Positions 1 to 7,384 of a stretch of 64,000 nucleotides of DNA are shown in pieces. Each line of letters opens with the position of its first letter. Within the stretch, counting starts at the first letter, position 1. Source of the stretch: Anaerolineae bacterium (GTDB lineage Bacteria > Chloroflexota > Anaerolineae > UBA4142 > SHND01); NCBI GenBank assembly GCA_020851635.1, contig JADZCJ010000144.1, forward strand, positions 62,001 through 126,000, written 5' to 3'. The notes below the pieces were generated by a model. The model saw nothing but the letters and a program-made list of their open reading frames with translations, had not been told where the DNA came from and searched no databases. Position numbers and translations under genes: made by a program.

Positions 1-945
1 CACGGCAACAATGATGAGGACGACCAGAAACACCAGACCCGCGCTATCAATCTCCCGGATGTTGGCGCGCAGTCCGATGCTGACCAAAAAGATCGGCACG
101 AAAAACGAGTAGGTGATGGTGTGCATCCCGCGTTCGATTTCTTGATGAAAAGCGGTGCGACCAAAAAAAACTCCGGCAATGAACGCCCCCGTGATCGCCG
201 CGACTCCGCCCACCACTTCTGCCGCCCAGGCAAAGATCAGCGTTACCGTGATCACAAATGCAAGCAGACCCTGGCTGATTGGCAGGTTGACAATGATGCG
301 GGTGAGCGGGGCGAACAAGCGAGAAGCGATAAACAGGGCGGCGACAAAAAATACAACCATCAATACGATCACAAGCCACAACGGTCTTGACGCATCGCCC
401 ACGCCCGTGATCGCCAAAAAGACCGAGAGGGCAAGGATTGCGACGACATCATCCACCACCGCCGCGCCCAACAAAGCAAGCCCTTCTTTGGTGCGCAGGA
501 CCCCCAATTCGAGGAGCGTTTGAGCAGAAATACTGACGCTCGTTGCCGTAAGGATCAGTCCGACAAAAATTGCCGCGTACAAATCCAGCCCGAACACGAG
601 GGCAGCGCCTGCGCCCAGCAAGAGCGGGAACAACACACCGAGATTGCCTGCAAGGAGGGAGACCTTGCCCGATTTGAGCATTTCCTCGAGGTCAACTTCG
701 AGTCCGGCGACAAACATTAGAAAAATCACGCCAATCTCGGCAAGTTCATAGATCACATCTTTCGAGTGCCCGCCCGCAAAGGGACCGATGCCAAACAAAT
801 TGATGACCGACGGACCCAGAATCAACCCCATCAACAATTCGCCCAACACTGCCGGTTGGCGCAGGCGCGTGGCAAGATAACCGCCGAGCTTGGCAGCCGC
901 AATCACGATCGCAATCGCCAGAATCAGTTCAAGTGTTTCGGTCAT
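1..945 (-). CDS. Kef-type cation/proton antiporter, CPA2 family (partial)
   Basis: An open frame runs from an ATG at 945 leftward off the window edge, giving 315 codons without a stop. Read on the minus strand, it is a polytopic membrane protein. It begins with a hydrophobic TM1 (MTETLELILAIAIV), followed by RQPAVLGELLMGLILGPS, a typical CPA2 TM2 region. Later come VVDDVVAILALS (the paired-Asp type motif of the antiporter core) and FFVPIFLVSIGL, which is highly characteristic of Kef/CPA2 exchangers. By family it exchanges K+ or Na+ for H+ across the cytoplasmic membrane. The C-terminus, including any RCK (TrkA-N) domain, lies outside the window, so the regulatory part cannot be judged. It stands alone, with a repeat-bearing spacer between it and the next gene. 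Confidence 0.85.
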   Translation of the reverse strand, partial: MTETLELILAIAIVIAAAKLGGYLATRLRQPAVLGELLMGLILGPSVINLFGIGPFAGGHSKDVIYELAEIGVIFLMFVAGLEVDLEEMLKSGKVSLLAGNLGVLFPLLLGAGAALVFGLDLYAAIFVGLILTATSVSISAQTLLELGVLRTKEGLALLGAAVVDDVVAILALSVFLAITGVGDASRPLWLVIVLMVVFFVAALFIASRLFAPLTRIIVNLPISQGLLAFVITVTLIFAWAAEVVGGVAAITGAFIAGVFFGRTAFHQEIERGMHTITYSFFVPIFLVSIGLRANIREIDSAGLVFLVVLIIVAV

Positions 946-990
946 CGCACAGCGTTCTCAAAAATGCGGAAGATTAAAGCAGACCCGAAT

Positions 991-1014
991 GGTTTGATTT
1001 CACTCTGCCAACCC
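991..1014 (-). repeat. Dispersed repeat A, copy 1 (inverted)
   Basis: On the minus strand this reads GGGTTGGCAGAGTGAAATCA. It matches 13368-13393 and 30430-30456 on the plus strand with one or two differences. All three copies are intergenic. Confidence 0.6.
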
Positions 1015-1026
1015 GCTCTACTTTAT

Positions 1027-1057
1027 GGAAAATGATTTGGGCTCGTAGTGACGACTT
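1027..1057 (+). repeat. Dispersed repeat A', copy 1
   Basis: Contains the string GTAGTGACGACTT preceded by GAAAATG and a TGG. A second copy, with the same order and spacing, lies at 13404-13432. At both loci it sits within about 40 bp of a copy of repeat A. Confidence 0.55.
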
Positions 1058-1061
1058 GATG

Positions 1062-2843
1062 TTAGCAAGCAACTCGAGTGAGTGCCATAAACGCTTTCAC
1101 ATGCGCCTCCGAATCCAGACGCTCGCAGATATACGCGACCACCTCGCGGGCGCGCGTCCGCTGCTCTGCCGCGAGCGGCGCATTCCCGAGCCGCTCATTT
1201 ATCTCGCTCTGCGCCTGTAGGATCTTCCACAACATACGACGCGAAAGGATCGCAACGGCGGCGCGATGCGCCTCGTCATATACGGCGAGGGCGGCTCTGG
1301 TATCCCCCTGCAAGTCGAGCAGATGCCCTTTTAAATAGAGCAAATCGGACAAATAGGTCGGCAGCCCGCGGGTTTCAAAAAAGCGAATGGCAGGGTCCAA
1401 TTTCTCGATTGCCCGCGCGTGATCTCTGCGCGCCAAAGCGAATTCCGCTTCCGCCAACGCCCTGCTCGCAACCCAGCCGGGATCGAATTTAAAACTGGAC
1501 TCGGCTTGAAATACCGGCTGTTGGCTGATGTTTTCGGCGGTAGCCAGGTCCCCAACCAAAACGGCAACGTGCATCCGCGCAATGAGGACAAAGGTCGTAA
1601 ATGGGGGGACTTGGTCTATCATGGCGACAGCAAGTTCTGCTTCTCTGACCGCCTCTTGATAAAGCCCAATCTCTCCGAGCAGCCAGGCATACTGCGCCCG
1701 GGTCCACGCCTGCGGCGGGTTAAAGCCCGCCCTGGCGGAGGTGAGCAGACACTCTTGCATTACCTTGAATGCCTCGCCATACTCGCCGCGTTCGGCAAAC
1801 ACGCTCCCCATCCGCATCTGGCTGTATGCCTGACCCCACAAACTCCCGGTCAATTGGCTCAGCCGAAAGGATTCGGCATACGCCTGTTTCGCCTTGTCTA
1901 TTGCGCCCATATAGAAATCGAGCGGGATCAAATTCGCGACCGTATCCGACAGCATCGCCAGATTTCCGAGCTCTTGCCAAATGCCTATCGCCTCTTGCGT
2001 CGCAGCGCGACTCTTGTCGAACTGTCCCGTCATCGCATAGGGCGTGGCAAGGTCATTGAGAATAAAGGCATTCAGCTCTTGCAGACCGAGATCGCGCGCA
2101 AGTTCCAAAGCGCGCTCGCCGTATTCAATGGTAAGGGCAATCTCGCCCACGGCGTATTTGGCGTGCAGCGACATGATCCACAGAATCCTGGCTTCTGCCG
2201 CGCGATCATCAATTTCACGCGCGCGCGCCAAGATGCGCGCATTGTGTTCTTTGCCCTCCACACGATCCATCACGGGGGTATAGGTCGAATAGAGAATGGC
2301 GCGCGCAGTCAGACCTGCCAATTCCAGACCGGAATTCTGCTGTGCGCGCCCCAGCATTTCCATTTCGGAATAATTCTCCAATGCCCGATCAAACTGACTG
2401 CTCAATTCAAGCACACGGCCCCGGTTTGTATAAAGACGCAAAACTTCCGCATCAAGCGGAACATTCTTTTCCGGCGTGTTTGTGAGACGGCGGAGCATCT
2501 CTTGCGCGTGGTCATAATGCGCCAACGCCTCTGTGTGGGCATACAAACGCGCGGCAGCGTCGCCCGCCACCAGAGCATAGTGAAAGGTCTTGGCCGCGTC
2601 GCCCGCCCCATCGTAATGATGCGCCAAAAGCGGAGCATAGCGGTCGGGAGCGGTGGCATACAACTGCTCATAGTAGATGGCGACACGCAAATGAATGTCG
2701 CGGCGTGTTTTGACGAGCAGGGATTGATACGTCGCCTCTTGCGCCAAAGCATGTTTGAACTGGTAGGCAAGTTCGACGTCATCCTGTCTGTGAATCAGCT
2801 GCGTGCGTTCCAGCTGACCGAGCTGAAGATAGAGGTCATCCAT
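1062..2843 (-). CDS. TPR protein resembling the C-terminal part of a large AAA/cyclase-type ATPase
   Basis: About 593 residues from ATG 2843; a TTG at 2876 would add 11 residues and overlap the upstream stop. The first 30 residues match the segment that ends the winged-helix/NACHT-like part of large STAND ATPases of the adenylate-cyclase/LuxR type (YQFKHALAQEATYQSLL, then RRDIHLRVAIYYE). The rest is a run of TPR-like helical pairs. No P-loop, cyclase or DNA-binding domain precedes it: the reading frame upstream is occupied by the end of the triple-PA14 gene. It is therefore either a 5'-truncated remnant or a stand-alone TPR scaffold. The frame is long and intact, which argues against advanced decay. 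Its start lies 19 bp after the PA14 gene's stop, so the two could be co-transcribed. Confidence 0.6.
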   Translation of the reverse strand: MDDLYLQLGQLERTQLIHRQDDVELAYQFKHALAQEATYQSLLVKTRRDIHLRVAIYYEQLYATAPDRYAPLLAHHYDGAGDAAKTFHYALVAGDAAARLYAHTEALAHYDHAQEMLRRLTNTPEKNVPLDAEVLRLYTNRGRVLELSSQFDRALENYSEMEMLGRAQQNSGLELAGLTARAILYSTYTPVMDRVEGKEHNARILARAREIDDRAAEARILWIMSLHAKYAVGEIALTIEYGERALELARDLGLQELNAFILNDLATPYAMTGQFDKSRAATQEAIGIWQELGNLAMLSDTVANLIPLDFYMGAIDKAKQAYAESFRLSQLTGSLWGQAYSQMRMGSVFAERGEYGEAFKVMQECLLTSARAGFNPPQAWTRAQYAWLLGEIGLYQEAVREAELAVAMIDQVPPFTTFVLIARMHVAVLVGDLATAENISQQPVFQAESSFKFDPGWVASRALAEAEFALARRDHARAIEKLDPAIRFFETRGLPTYLSDLLYLKGHLLDLQGDTRAALAVYDEAHRAAVAILSRRMLWKILQAQSEINERLGNAPLAAEQRTRAREVVAYICERLDSEAHVKAFMALTRVAC

Positions 2844-2862
2844 GTTGTTCAAAAACGTGACA

Positions 2863-4593
2863 TTAGCGCGCGACAAATTTCACTGCGTCCCACACCAGAG
2901 TGGTCGAGCCAGCCGGTTCGTATGTCACATCCGAAAGCATCACAAATTCACCGCCACGCGCGGCAAAGTCCAGGACACCGAGCGAGACCCATGCGTCGTT
3001 GTATGCCCCTTGCGCGACCGCGACCGAATCAAAGCGCCCATCGTGATAAATCCAATAGCGCGCGTTCCTGGTTGTCGCCGCGCCCGGCGGGATATACACA
3101 AGCACTTGATAGCTCCCTGGCGCGTCGAGCGACGGATACCAGCGCCCCCACCTCGAGAGCGGCTGCATGAACGCATTGTTCTTGCTCAACAGCGCGCTGC
3201 CACCCTGCCCAACCGGGACCGTCTGCCACGCCGAATCGCTCGCGCTCTGCATCCAGCCGGGTCCCTGCGCATCCACGATCGTTTCCTGTGTCGCGCCGAC
3301 CTGGGGCGCGGGAGCAAACACACCCGCGAGAATTTCGACGGCAAGTTGCGCGCCCCCGGACCCCTGAAAATATTCGACGCGCCATTCGTGCGGACCCGCG
3401 TCCAAATAGACCGTCGCGGCATAGCGCGCCGGCGGCTGCTCGCGCCAGGCGTCCAAAATCTGCCGCCCATCCAGATAAATGCGCGCCCCATCGTCCACCG
3501 TCAAACGCACAGTATAAAAACCGGCCGCCAGAGTGTCGAGCGTCGCGCGCCACCGCGCCGAAAAGAGCTGTCCGGGCAGATTGCAGCCGGGGGAACGACC
3601 GCCCCAGTCGAACGCGAGTTTCGGCGCCGCTTGCTCACAGGCCACGGGCGGCATGAGGCGCGCATTGGCAAACAGTTCACCGCGCCATCCCTCATCGAGT
3701 GGAGAAACTGCGGACTCGGGATTGGCCGGTTGATAGAAAAAATTCATGACCGCCTGCCCGTCTTGTTCAAAATACTCGACGCGGACGGGATAGCTGCCGT
3801 CAAGATACAACGTCTTGGTATAGGTCCGCGGCTGCTGGGGCATCCACCCGTCAATCGCCAGCGTGTCCCCCACCCACACGCGCACGCCGTCATCCGCGGT
3901 GGCGGAAAAAGTGTAACTACCCGTGGCAAATTGGATCACGCGAGACCAGCGCACGGAAAAGTTCTCTGTCGCAAGACGCGGGTCGGGTGCGCCGGCACCC
4001 CAGTTAAAGTTAATGTCTACATCGTTGACGCGATAGCGCGGTTCGCCAACCAGATACGGATTGTCAAAATATTCGCCCATCCAATCGGGGAACATTCCCG
4101 GCGGCGTCACGACAAGCTGCGAGGTCATGCTGCCTTCACCCTGAAAATATTCGACGCGCACCAGATGATACCCCGCAGTCAATTCGAGCGTGACCGACCG
4201 CGTAAACGGCTGGTGATCGTACCACATGTCAATGACCAGAGCATTGTCGAGCCACACGCGCCCGCCATCATCCGACGTATAGGTAAATGTCCAGGGTCCG
4301 GCGCGGTCGAGCGAGACCCAACCTTCCCAGCGCGTCGAAAAGTTGGTCGAGGGGACGACCCCCGGCGCGGGCGAGCCGCCGGGGGGATACGACCAATTGA
4401 TCACGGGTTCCAGCCGTGAAACGAGTGGTTTGCCCGAGAGCGTCTTGCCTTGAAAATAGGTTGCCCAAAAACCGTTGTATGGAGTTTGCGCCCGGGCAGA
4501 ATGAGGAGCAAGCAATACAGCGAAAACAGCAAGGAACGCGCACAACGCAGCCCAGGGCGCCAATCGCGAAAAACGAGGCGTGGATACTTGCAT
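2863..4593 (-). CDS. Secreted protein with three PA14 domains and a golvesin-like C-terminal domain
   Basis: 576 residues. A signal peptide occupies about residues 1-36 (hydrophobic core LCAFLAVFAVLL, cleavage near SARA-Q). Three PA14-type modules follow at roughly 40-165, 170-295 and 305-425. Each has the signature of a Trp-Ser/Arg strand, then a T-DDG-R-W-D or DDGVRVW/DDGARIY strand, then VRVEYFQG. PA14 modules bind carbohydrate in many secreted enzymes and adhesins. The last 140 residues (ending LVWDAVKFVAR) look like a golvesin/Xly-type jelly roll with the usual terminal DAVKF strand. No catalytic domain is visible, so a role in glycan binding or surface attachment is inferred. A TATAAA lies 11 bp upstream of the ATG, just past the terminator of the upstream gene. 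Confidence 0.8.
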   Translation of the reverse strand: MQVSTPRFSRLAPWAALCAFLAVFAVLLAPHSARAQTPYNGFWATYFQGKTLSGKPLVSRLEPVINWSYPPGGSPAPGVVPSTNFSTRWEGWVSLDRAGPWTFTYTSDDGGRVWLDNALVIDMWYDHQPFTRSVTLELTAGYHLVRVEYFQGEGSMTSQLVVTPPGMFPDWMGEYFDNPYLVGEPRYRVNDVDINFNWGAGAPDPRLATENFSVRWSRVIQFATGSYTFSATADDGVRVWVGDTLAIDGWMPQQPRTYTKTLYLDGSYPVRVEYFEQDGQAVMNFFYQPANPESAVSPLDEGWRGELFANARLMPPVACEQAAPKLAFDWGGRSPGCNLPGQLFSARWRATLDTLAAGFYTVRLTVDDGARIYLDGRQILDAWREQPPARYAATVYLDAGPHEWRVEYFQGSGGAQLAVEILAGVFAPAPQVGATQETIVDAQGPGWMQSASDSAWQTVPVGQGGSALLSKNNAFMQPLSRWGRWYPSLDAPGSYQVLVYIPPGAATTRNARYWIYHDGRFDSVAVAQGAYNDAWVSLGVLDFAARGGEFVMLSDVTYEPAGSTTLVWDAVKFVAR

Positions 4594-4604
4594 TCTTTCG
4601 CTAT

Positions 4605-4610
4605 TTTATA
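4605..4610 (-). promoter_or_regulatory. Candidate -10 box close to the PA14 start
   Basis: TATAAA on the minus strand, 11 bp upstream of the ATG at 4593. The implied transcript would have almost no 5' leader. No clear -35 box is seen. Confidence 0.35.
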
Positions 4611-4629
4611 CGCGCCCGTTCCATGCGCG

Positions 4630-4662
4630 AAAAAAACCTTCGGGGTGTTTAGCCCCGAAGGT
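4630..4662 (-). terminator. Rho-independent terminator of the PA14-LysM gene
   Basis: The stem ACCTTCGGGG/CCCCGAAGGT encloses a short loop and is followed on the minus strand by seven T. It begins 6 bp after the stop of the PA14-LysM gene. Confidence 0.9.
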
Positions 4663-4667
4663 CTGGT

Positions 4668-5582
4668 TTAGTGAAATCCGCAGACTCGAATGACCATGCC
4701 TGCATAAATCATGTTTGGATTTTGGATGTTGTTCCACTGCTGCAACTGCCAGGTAGTTACGCCAAATCTCCATGCAATGCTGGTCAGCGTGTCGCCGTAG
4801 CGGATGCTGTACCAGCACGTGGCAGGCGGCTTGGGTGGTGGTGGCGGCGGCGGCGGGGGCTGCGGTGGCGGGCAGTTGGGCCACGGCTGGCACGGCGGCT
4901 GCGGTTGGTTGCAATTGGGCCATGGCTGACACGGCGGCTGTGGTTGATTGCAATTGGGCCACGGTTGACACGGCGGTGGCGGACAGCCCTGACAGGGCCA
5001 GCAACCGGGACAGACCGGCGGCGGCGGCGGCGGCGGCTGAGGAGCGGGCGGGAACGGACAGCGCCATGGATAGGGTTGCCCCTTGAGTCCCCACGACACA
5101 CACGCGACGCCCGCATTTGGCGCATTATAGTATTTTACTTCGACATTATAGTAACCCGGAGCAGGGATATTGAAATCGCCCTGATGCCACGTGGGACCCT
5201 GGTCGAACCACGCGTTCATTGCGATGTTGCCCTGCACCCACACGTTCATCCCATCGTCATTGAGGGTATAGACCGTGTACGTCCCGGCGCTCGGAAAGTA
5301 GACCGAGCCGCGCCAACAGACCATATAGTTGATCGTGTTGATGATGCCGGGCACGGGTGAGGTGCCTTCGGGCCAGTATTTGAAAATCTCGGTGTCGGTA
5401 GTTACGAACGACGCCTGGTGGTCCGGACATTCACGCCCTCCCGCATCATAGAAATTAAAGTAGCGCGTTTGGAACACGCCGGTTTGCGAGGAGGGGCTTG
5501 CATTCACTCGAGGCGCCAGCGCAAACGAGAGAAACAGCGCCATTGCCACAACACCAAAGAGGACGATTGCTCGTCTGTACAT
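4668..5582 (-). CDS. Secreted PA14-LysM protein with a Cys/Pro-rich repeat linker
   Basis: 304 residues from ATG 5582, chosen because AAAGGAGAT precedes it; a longer frame exists but lacks a signal peptide at its start. Residues 1-28 form a signal peptide (AIVLFGVVAMALFLSFALA). A PA14-like module (YFPSAGTYTVYTLNDDG, VEVKYYN) covers about 35-165. It is followed by a linker made almost wholly of Pro, Cys, Gln, Trp and Asn, with a 13-residue unit (CQPWPNCNQPQPP) repeated nearly three times, then polyproline. The last 50 residues are a LysM domain (YSIRYGDTLTSIAWRFGV), which in this family binds peptidoglycan or chitin-like glycans. The architecture suggests a wall-anchored sugar-binding protein with a disulfide-stiffened stalk; that role is inferred. 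Confidence 0.82.
   Translation of the reverse strand: MYRRAIVLFGVVAMALFLSFALAPRVNASPSSQTGVFQTRYFNFYDAGGRECPDHQASFVTTDTEIFKYWPEGTSPVPGIINTINYMVCWRGSVYFPSAGTYTVYTLNDDGMNVWVQGNIAMNAWFDQGPTWHQGDFNIPAPGYYNVEVKYYNAPNAGVACVSWGLKGQPYPWRCPFPPAPQPPPPPPPVCPGCWPCQGCPPPPCQPWPNCNQPQPPCQPWPNCNQPQPPCQPWPNCPPPQPPPPPPPPPKPPATCWYSIRYGDTLTSIAWRFGVTTWQLQQWNNIQNPNMIYAGMVIRVCGFH
4873..4990 (-). repeat. 39-bp tandem repeat, about three copies, inside the PA14-LysM gene
   Basis: Near-identical units start at 4873, 4912 and 4951, a 39-bp period encoding 13 residues. Differences are mostly single transitions. Positions 4849-5040 as a whole are low-complexity Pro/Cys coding sequence. Confidence 0.85.
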
Positions 5583-5648
5583 ACAGATCTCCTTTCTGCA
5601 CGTTTGCGCCTGGGCGCGAGGTGCGAAAGTCGCTCGGGTTACACGCGC

Positions 5649-5677
5649 ACTATACCACAAAATTTGTTTTTTGTCGC
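5649..5677 (-). promoter_or_regulatory. Candidate sigma-70-type promoter for the PA14-LysM gene
   Basis: On the minus strand GCGACA, a 17-bp spacer, then TATAGT. It would give a leader of about 60 nt before the ATG at 5582. Confidence 0.4.
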
Positions 5678-5753
5678 GCACAAATTGTTACCATTACAAG
5701 ACGAAGGGGGGGCGGACGGCGTTCCGGGTTCGGATTGCGTATAGTGATGAGAA

Positions 5754-5785
5754 CTGCAAGGGTGGGGTTATCCCACCCCTGCAGA
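5754..5785 (-). terminator. Stem-loop after the beta-helix gene (weak terminator)
   Basis: CTGCA-GGGTGGGG pairs with CCCACCCC-TGCAG around a 4-nt loop, 10 bp after the stop of the beta-helix gene. There is no T tract, so it may only stabilise the 3' end. Confidence 0.5.
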
Positions 5786-5794
5786 GGGCGTTGC

Positions 5795-7288
5795 TTATTG
5801 CAACTCGACAGCGCCGATGTCGGATTTGGGACCCACAGGGCGCGGCGCATTTCGTTGGTCGGTCAGAATACCTGCGTCATTCAGCCCCTTGTTGACGAGG
5901 GGGCTGGGAAACAGCGGCAGATGAGTCAAGGTCGGACCGCCGTTGTTCGCCAGGGGACCGAGATTGGCATTCTTGTTTTTCTTGTCGCCCGGCTGGGTGA
6001 ACGCTCCGCAATTGGAATCACTTGAAATGTTGTAACCGAGCGAGGTGATCGTCGCGCCGTCGCAATTGCCTCCGACGTTGTTGGAGACGACCGTGTTTTG
6101 GAGTTGGATTTCAGATGGTATCGGGCTAGCGCCGTCGGCATAAACGCCGGAGCCATAACCGGCAACATTGCCTGCAAAGGTGACAAATTTGAATAGCGCC
6201 GTGTTTCTGGACTGGAACCAGCCGCCGCCGCCATTGATTGCGCCTGCATTATTTCCACTGAACGTTGAATTGTGGATTTCGGCGTCAGCCGTGCTATACA
6301 CCGCGGCGCCGTCACCGGTCGAACCATTGCCGCTAAAGGTAGATTTCTGAATAAACAACGAGTTGCCGAAATGGCGCATCCCGCCGCCCGTCGCGGCGTG
6401 ATTGTCGCGGATGGTGCTTGCGTCAATGCTCAAAAAGCCGCCGTGAAAGATGCCCCCGCCCTGAGAGACGGCATTGTTCCCGGCAATCGTGTCGAGCACC
6501 AATTGCAGACCGCCAAAGTTTGTGATCCCTGCGCCGGTGTCCGCCGCGTTATTTCGGAGCATGGAATTCTTGATCGAGTTGGTCGAGTTGAATTGGGACC
6601 AGAATGCGCCGCCCGAGTTGGCGTCGTTTTTTATGAAATCACTGCCGTTCACGCTGACATCACCGGCGTCATTCGCAATCGCGCCGCCGGTGCCGCCGCC
6701 CCCCGTCGCCTTGTTGCCCTTGAACCTGCTGTTCTTGACTTTGGCATTTCCACCACTATTCCAGATCGCCCCCCCTCCGTTTGTCGCCTTGTTTTTTGTA
6801 AAGGTCGTGTGGTTGAGGTTCAGGGTGCCATAGTTGGAAATTGCACCGCCCTCCCCCAGAGATTCGTTCTTGTGGAACGTAACGTAATTGGTCTTGAGGA
6901 CGCCAAAATTCTCGATAGAGCCGGCGGAATTGCCAAGCCCACCGGTCAGGCGGAGGTTTTTCAGGGTGAGCGTCCTGCCGCTAAATACCTGAAAGTGATT
7001 ATTGTTGAGCGCGTCCAGGGTGATCTTGTTTCCGCCATCAATCGTCGTATTGCTGCTGATCTGTTTGTACGCGGACAGCACGATGACTATGGGGTTGGGT
7101 CCACAGTTAAAGGTGACGTTCCCGCCGCCGCCGAGCGCGGTATTGAATGCGCTCTCGGTACAGCTGGCAGGATTGCCGGCGCCAACGACGCCTCCGGCGA
7201 ACGCGGGCCGGGCGCCAAAAATTCCAAACACGACAAATAATGCGACAAGCGGCAGCGTCCGGCGCGCCGCACTCGAGAAACGGATCAT
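5795..7288 (-). CDS. Secreted right-handed beta-helix protein with a choice-of-anchor-Q-type end
   Basis: 497 residues from ATG 7288, which has AAAGGAGAG in front; an upstream in-frame start lacks this. A signal peptide ends near AFAG. The body is a series of short strands with N/G-rich turns and the recurrent pattern of GGAI or GGG, then N-x-F/T and F-x-x-N-x-A. This is the repeat of polymorphic outer-membrane/beta-helix proteins. The ending, with NNGGPTLTHLPL, SPLVNKG and SDIGAVELQ, is the terminal segment of choice-of-anchor-Q domain proteins. No catalytic residues of polysaccharide lyases can be identified. A surface or extracellular role is inferred. Codon use is like its neighbours. Confidence 0.82.
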   Translation of the reverse strand: MIRFSSAARRTLPLVALFVVFGIFGARPAFAGGVVGAGNPASCTESAFNTALGGGGNVTFNCGPNPIVIVLSAYKQISSNTTIDGGNKITLDALNNNHFQVFSGRTLTLKNLRLTGGLGNSAGSIENFGVLKTNYVTFHKNESLGEGGAISNYGTLNLNHTTFTKNKATNGGGAIWNSGGNAKVKNSRFKGNKATGGGGTGGAIANDAGDVSVNGSDFIKNDANSGGAFWSQFNSTNSIKNSMLRNNAADTGAGITNFGGLQLVLDTIAGNNAVSQGGGIFHGGFLSIDASTIRDNHAATGGGMRHFGNSLFIQKSTFSGNGSTGDGAAVYSTADAEIHNSTFSGNNAGAINGGGGWFQSRNTALFKFVTFAGNVAGYGSGVYADGASPIPSEIQLQNTVVSNNVGGNCDGATITSLGYNISSDSNCGAFTQPGDKKNKNANLGPLANNGGPTLTHLPLFPSPLVNKGLNDAGILTDQRNAPRPVGPKSDIGAVELQ

Positions 7289-7346
7289 ACACTCTCCTTT
7301 TGGTTTGGTAATTTGTCTTGCGAAAATAGAGATCAATAAAGCGAGC

Positions 7347-7379
7347 GAAAAAAGCCGGTGACACATGTGTCACCGGCTC
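7347..7379 (-). terminator. Rho-independent terminator after the M4 protease
   Basis: A perfect palindrome, GCCGGTGACA/TGTCACCGGC, is followed on the minus strand by six T. It lies just beyond the final stop at 7385 and supports 7385-9970 being one transcription unit. Confidence 0.9.
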
Positions 7380-7384
7380 CTGGT

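Noticed and set aside
4849-5040. Regular 39-bp repeats considered as a CRISPR array
   Set aside because: The units are directly contiguous without spacers and code for a Pro/Cys linker in frame; no cas genes are present.
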